In this document: in pieces, positions 59,561 to 64,000 of the stretch
Layout: each line of letters starts with the position of its first letter
Numbering within the stretch: position 1 is the first letter of the stretch
Assembly: GCA_021234155.1 (NCBI GenBank)
Contig: JAJEKV010000092.1
Location: 2,554,561-2,618,560, forward strand
Direction: 5' to 3'
Origin: Isoetes taiwanensis
Lineage: Eukaryota; Streptophyta; Lycopodiopsida; Isoetales; Isoetaceae
Length of the DNA: 64,000 bases
Notes under the pieces: model-generated
Databases searched by the model: none
What the model was told of the DNA's origin: nothing
What the model saw: the letters and a program-made list of their open reading frames with translations, nothing else
Made by a program: the position numbers and the translations under genes

Positions 59561-62090
59561 CTTACTAATAATTGGAATAATGGATATTTATATTACAAAC
59601 CTATATGTAATGATCAAGCTTCATTAGAATATGACAATGTTGTGGATGGGAAAAGTGTCTCTTATGCCTTGGCTCTTGTGCACAGTACAAGGTTGCTTGC
59701 ATGTCTCTGAGCTCTTTGCACCCTGGCTCCCTTGACTATGGCGAACTGTTTTAGCTTAAACTTGGATAGTTCGTGTTCTAGATCTAAAAGATGAGCCTTA
59801 AGCTAGTTAATGGATTTGTTTAAGAGTCTAGAGTTTGTGATATGATTCTCCTTTGTTATTTGATGCATGCAATGTTGGTGTTGACCCTCAATCTGGCTTA
59901 GAGAGTCAAACACAAGAAGCCAACTCGAGTTTTCACTCAAGTTGGGGTTAGAACCTCCAGATCACTTAAGGTGATCAATCTACACAAGAATTTTCCAAAG
60001 AAAAAGCTCAGTTACCGAGTTTTCATACCTTTCCCAATTCTGGATTTTGGACCCTTTACTCAAATCGATGCAGATCTCATACACAGATTGATTTCCAAGG
60101 TCAGATGACTGTGACTTGTTCAGAAAAGTTGTAGGCAAGCAAGGGTAAAGATCTTGACCAAGTCTGAGTTTTAATTTGTAAGATATTTTATCTCAAAGTT
60201 GGGTCAAATTTTGGTCAATACCAGTCAAAACTGAAAACAGAGCTCAGAGTTTTGTAACTTGAGTTGTAGGTTGAAATTTGAGGACATTCCAAAACTAAGA
60301 TGCTATATAGACTTTAAAGGTAAGGTGCATGCTATCAAATCATGATTTGAATCACTAAAACTATTTTTTTTGGCACTGTTTTGTGGATATCAGTCTAAAT
60401 TTGTATCAGACAGAATGCAAAAAATGGTAACTTGAGTTTGGAATGAAATGTTTTCGAAATTTTTGTGCACACAGGTGCAAATAAGATGGGAGATGAAGTG
60501 CAGATGGTCATATGCAGAAAAGAATAAGGAAATTCTTTACTGTAAAAATGTTTGTGATGCAAAAATACTAAAGGATCATGACAGTCGACTTTTTGAATAC
60601 TTGGCAATCAATTTTCATTGATATGAAGGTAATACAAGGTGAATAAGAATCTTAGGAACATAGATCAATCATCAATGTAGCTTAGGAGGTCAATAATAGT
60701 GTCAAATCAATAATATCAGTCCAATCTTCTCAGATTAAACTGTGGAACACTCAGAAACTTCAAGAACGTCTTCAGATCATGCTCAGCATGTATCAATGTC
60801 GAGGTTTGATGCGTCTGGGCCTTCAAAAAACTTCTGTCAGTGATCCCCAGGTATATAAGTTTAGATTTAATGATTCCGGCATCTTAGTGCTTAGATTTAG
60901 GCTTAATATGATGCTTGAGAGCGGGAGTCCAAGTTTAGGCAGTTTTTAAAGCTTGAGAATTCGATTCCGGCGTGATTTGAGCTCATTTCCAGATTTAGGT
61001 CAGAGCAGCTGTATTTTCTGAGAGTTCGCGCGATACGGTGACCGTATTTCGTGAGGTATAAACCAGGAATATGCCATATTTTATAATTTTAAGAAGTCTG
61101 GCCATGGTTTTAAAAGGTCACTCATGAGATAATTGAAGAATTGGGTCACCTAGGCAATAGTAACCCTAATTTTTTGGGAATATGCCAAGTTTGGGCATCA
61201 TAGTGAGGAATATTCCATAGGGTAGACATACAACATGGCTTCTTATGGCACAATGGTAGATGAGCATAGGGGTATAAAAGGCTGCAAGAAGAATTAGGCT
61301 AAGAGAATTTACAAAAATGTGGCATAGGAAGTAGAAAGGAAAAAAAGGGGGTAAAAGGTATGGAGGGCAATGGTGAGAATAACTTATGGAAGAATAAGGA
61401 TGCATTAAAAAAGAAGAAATTAGGCAAAGTATGGTAGGGTATGCAAGGGGGAGCAAAAGGGAAATAAGTTTAGGGAAAAATGGCTAGGAGATTTCAAAAG
61501 GATGGGACTAGAGTGTAAAAATGGGTAAAAATGGCCTAGGGGTGGAATCAAGTACCATGGGGTCTTCCAAACTCTAACTTCCAATCTTCAAAAAACATCT
61601 TCCAATCTTCTTTAACCCAGCACCTCTTTGACTAGCTTTGACCTCAAATGAAGTATTCCTTATGAGAGTTGACCTTGAAGATAAATATCCTTTGACCTTC
61701 ATACCAATGTTGACTACCAAGTTTTCCTTTGACTTAGCCTTCCTAACTTTAACAAATAAACCAATCAATTAGTATGTTGCCCTTTGGGGGCAACAGTTGG
61801 TATGATCAATTCCATGCATGGAAAGATTAATATTCTATGATATTTACATCCCTGGCGTGTGCACTTGAGTAGTATGCTTCTAGTCTAGAGGCCCTGAACC
61901 ATTTTTGCCCCCCCAAGTCAAATCCACATGTGGTCTAGATATCTGCCACGGAGGACTTGATCATGAGGTAGGTCTTAGATATGTATAAGGGAAATCTTGC
62001 CTATAATCGGTGATCTATAGGTTTAACTCTAGATATGAATGCATCTTATAGATTGGGACCATTACAAGGGAGGTTTTTGTCATCCTAACA
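59561..62090. other. No gene recognised
   Basis: Non-coding by inspection. The short minus frame at 61166-61456 is low-complexity hydrophobic and not supported. Words such as TTTGACCTT and GTTGACT recur but form no clear repeat unit. Confidence 0.4.
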
Positions 62091-62091
62091 T

Positions 62092-62605
62092 ATAATAAGT
62101 TTACTGACAAGGCTAGCTAGTCAAATGCATAATGGCTAGGGTTTCACATCTGTCTGTTCCTCTCCCAAGTCATGTGAAGATAGGGACAAGATCCATTATA
62201 TCTCAAAGAACATAAGGCATTGGTCTAGGAGAATACATCGCCCACAACAGAACCTATAGTGCTACCCCATGAGGTCTAAGATATCTTCACCTCGGGGGGA
62301 AGTCTTTTAGATAACCTGAATAGATCGAATTGAAGGTTCCAGCAATCCGTCTTGATGCGTCGTGCTTGATTATGCAAGAGTTCTGCATGTTGCTATTTTG
62401 TTGTGTCCTGCAAAGATACATGGAGCCATGGGCGATCTAGCAGACTTCCTTGAGGACTTTCATACTAGATGATACTCTAGACTTATTGGGGTAACACTAT
62501 GGGCTCTGTTGTGAGGGATGCATTCTCTAGTCAAAGGACTTATGTCCTATGATATACTTTGGACCCTATTCCTATCTGCACATGGCTTGGAGGAGGGACA
62601 GTTGA
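62092..62605. mobile_element. Long fold-back MITE, copy 2 (right end truncated)
   Basis: Starts AATAAGTTTACTGACAAGGC and TAGTCAAATGCATAATGGC, as in the complement of the right end of copy 1, and shares internal phrases (ATTGGGGTAACACTATGGGC, GTCCTATGATATACTTTGGA). The terminal right arm is missing after about 62600, where unrelated sequence begins. Confidence 0.8.
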
Positions 62606-63600
62606 AAATTAAATCTTAATATGTAGCAAAATAACAGGGGTTCCAGGGGGATTTGATATGGATGTAAAAATAACAGTTCTTGAAACCATAGACCATATAT
62701 ATCCCTAAAACAATTGAATGGGTTGTTATAAAAAAAACATAGATTCAAGATAAAAAATAATTACATTAGTTCACTAGGTACATTGGTTAAAGTAGTCTTA
62801 CTAGAACATTGAGTTATTTTGGTAGAGGTTCGAGCCCCTGTATTTCATATTTTTAAATCTTAGGCAAAGCCATATAGAGCTTCGATATTCCCTCAAAACC
62901 TTAGGCGAAATCGTATTCCATATTTCAAAATCATAGGCACCTCCAATCATAAATGACTATAGGCGAAATGAGAGGTGCCCGAGGCCCCATCATACGATCT
63001 GGATCGTAGGATCGACGAATCCGACGACTGTGGTAGTCCAGGGTGCACCTCGTTTAGAATATGTAGCAAAATAACCCATAAAAACCCATAAAAACCATGC
63101 ATCGACCATTTTTGCCATAACTTTTGGAAGGAATGTCTATTTGACGTGACTTACGCCATTGGATAACCCTAGCTCAATAATGAGTTTTATTTATCTATGT
63201 ATCGGACACCCTGAAATACTTGCACAAATACAAGATGTCAAGATTTAGTTGCGCTACTTGCAAAGTTCATACAATAGTAATATGTTTTATGATTTGCATG
63301 GAGGACTTCAAAAGTGAACAAAAGAAGACTGAACAAATGATCCAAAAAATTAATCCAAAAAGCATCTTCAAACAAAAAATAAACAATATTTAACGTAGTT
63401 TCCAAAATTGGTTTAAGGGAATCTCTTAACCTATTCCATAAAATGGCACTATGAGGTTGTGCAACCAAGGAAGGTCGCATTGATGACAGTATTAGAATAT
63501 GTACTCTCACCATGGCTCTAAAGGAAGGAAAATAGTTGCATTCTAAGATAATGAAAGCCAAATTATTATAGGATGGCACTAAAGGAAGGTAAGCTTATCG
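62606..63600. other. No gene recognised
   Basis: The direct repeat AATATGTAGCAAAATAAC occurs at 62618 and 63059. Short frames have no motif. Confidence 0.4.
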
Positions 63601-63610
63601 GTCTAGCCAA

Positions 63611-63744
63611 GGCTGATAACAAAAAATGCGTGATCGAGGTTGTACATTCAACGCCATATATTTGCCATGTAAGGCCTCAACCTTACGTGCCAAATATCTA
63701 GCCTCTGACGTACAACCGAGGCCACACATTTTTTGTTATCAGCC
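63611..63744. repeat. Long hairpin / small MITE
   Basis: GGCTGATAACAAAAAATG at the left is exactly complementary to CATTTTTTGTTATCAGCC at the right. Inward, GAGGTTGTAC pairs with GTACAACC-like sequence and CCATGTAAGG with CCTTACGTG. Arms are about 64 nt with a loop of only about six nucleotides. AAGG/CCAA lies at both outer edges. It could be a MITE or a small-RNA hairpin. Confidence 0.7.
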
Positions 63745-64000
63745 AAGGCAAAGACAAATAACCACCTCATCGAGATTATATGGATGGAATAGTATTGATT
63801 TATCAATACTCCACCAGTAATGATAAATTAATACCGTACCAATAAAATGGGGTGAAAATAGCTTTACCCTGGTTATGGTGATTTTTCGCGGTGACCGGCG
63901 GGATCACTAACCCTCCGGGAATGGGATCCGTTCCGGAGGCTCCATTATCCGTACCTGACAGCGTCAGGCGTACCTTCTGATGGATCCTAGCCATTCGTCG

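Noticed and set aside
61166-61456. Hydrophobic minus-strand 96-codon frame as a membrane protein
   Set aside because: A simple purine-rich plus strand gives this composition; there is no start context and no similarity.

Overview
The window is nuclear DNA from a land plant with a large, repeat-rich genome. The evidence is spliced genes with GT-AG introns, a chloroplast-targeted THYLAKOID FORMATION1 (THF1/Psb29) gene, plant-type Ty3/gypsy and CACTA transposons, LINE debris and fold-back MITEs. The species cannot be named from this sequence. Only THF1 at the left edge looks like an intact host gene. Almost everything else is mobile DNA or decayed gene fragments.

Layout. 1-1261: 5' part of THF1 on the minus strand. 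2.07-7.07 kb: same-strand (+) gene fragments in a row, namely a RUVBL1-like AAA+ ATPase pseudogene, a TGTGGTG minisatellite, a RING-H2-like fragment, an FCP1/NIF-type phosphatase-like fragment and a fairly well-preserved Ulp1/SENP-type (C48) protease. 7.29-35.8 kb (possibly to 37.1 kb): one minus-strand gene of a large, poorly described eukaryotic protein family that I take to be transposon-encoded ('element X'). It has been split by two precise nested insertions. One is a 9.1-kb Ty3/gypsy element (8420-17535, TSD TCATA) and the other is a 15.2-kb CACTA element (18076-33287, TSD CAA). Removing each insertion plus one TSD copy rejoins the coding frame of element X. The CACTA element has no transposase that I can recognise. 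It carries a kinesin-12-like multi-exon fragment, a cluster of GC-rich fold-backs, a long pyrimidine-rich tract full of degenerate tandem repeats, and a duplicated promoter-like module.

33.5-34.4 kb holds a strand-switching CA/GTG minisatellite with a G-quadruplex-like run. 36-49 kb is AT-rich and contains copies of a repeat family, some of which carry an F-box fragment. 49-57 kb holds an unidentified spliced gene fragment, a degenerate segmental duplication and a small Cys-containing ORF. 57-64 kb contains two copies of a long fold-back MITE, a pre-miRNA-like hairpin (57967-58067), a LINE 3' end on the minus strand and a second long hairpin (63611-63744).

The most notable object is element X. 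It has an N-terminal helix-turn-helix-like segment, Cys clusters and a SDD ... SDG...QFK core, and it converges on the Ulp1-like gene only 226 bp away. Together they may be the two genes of one transposon, with the neighbouring host-gene fragments possibly captured. Introns, frames and families were read by eye. No alignment or database search was run.
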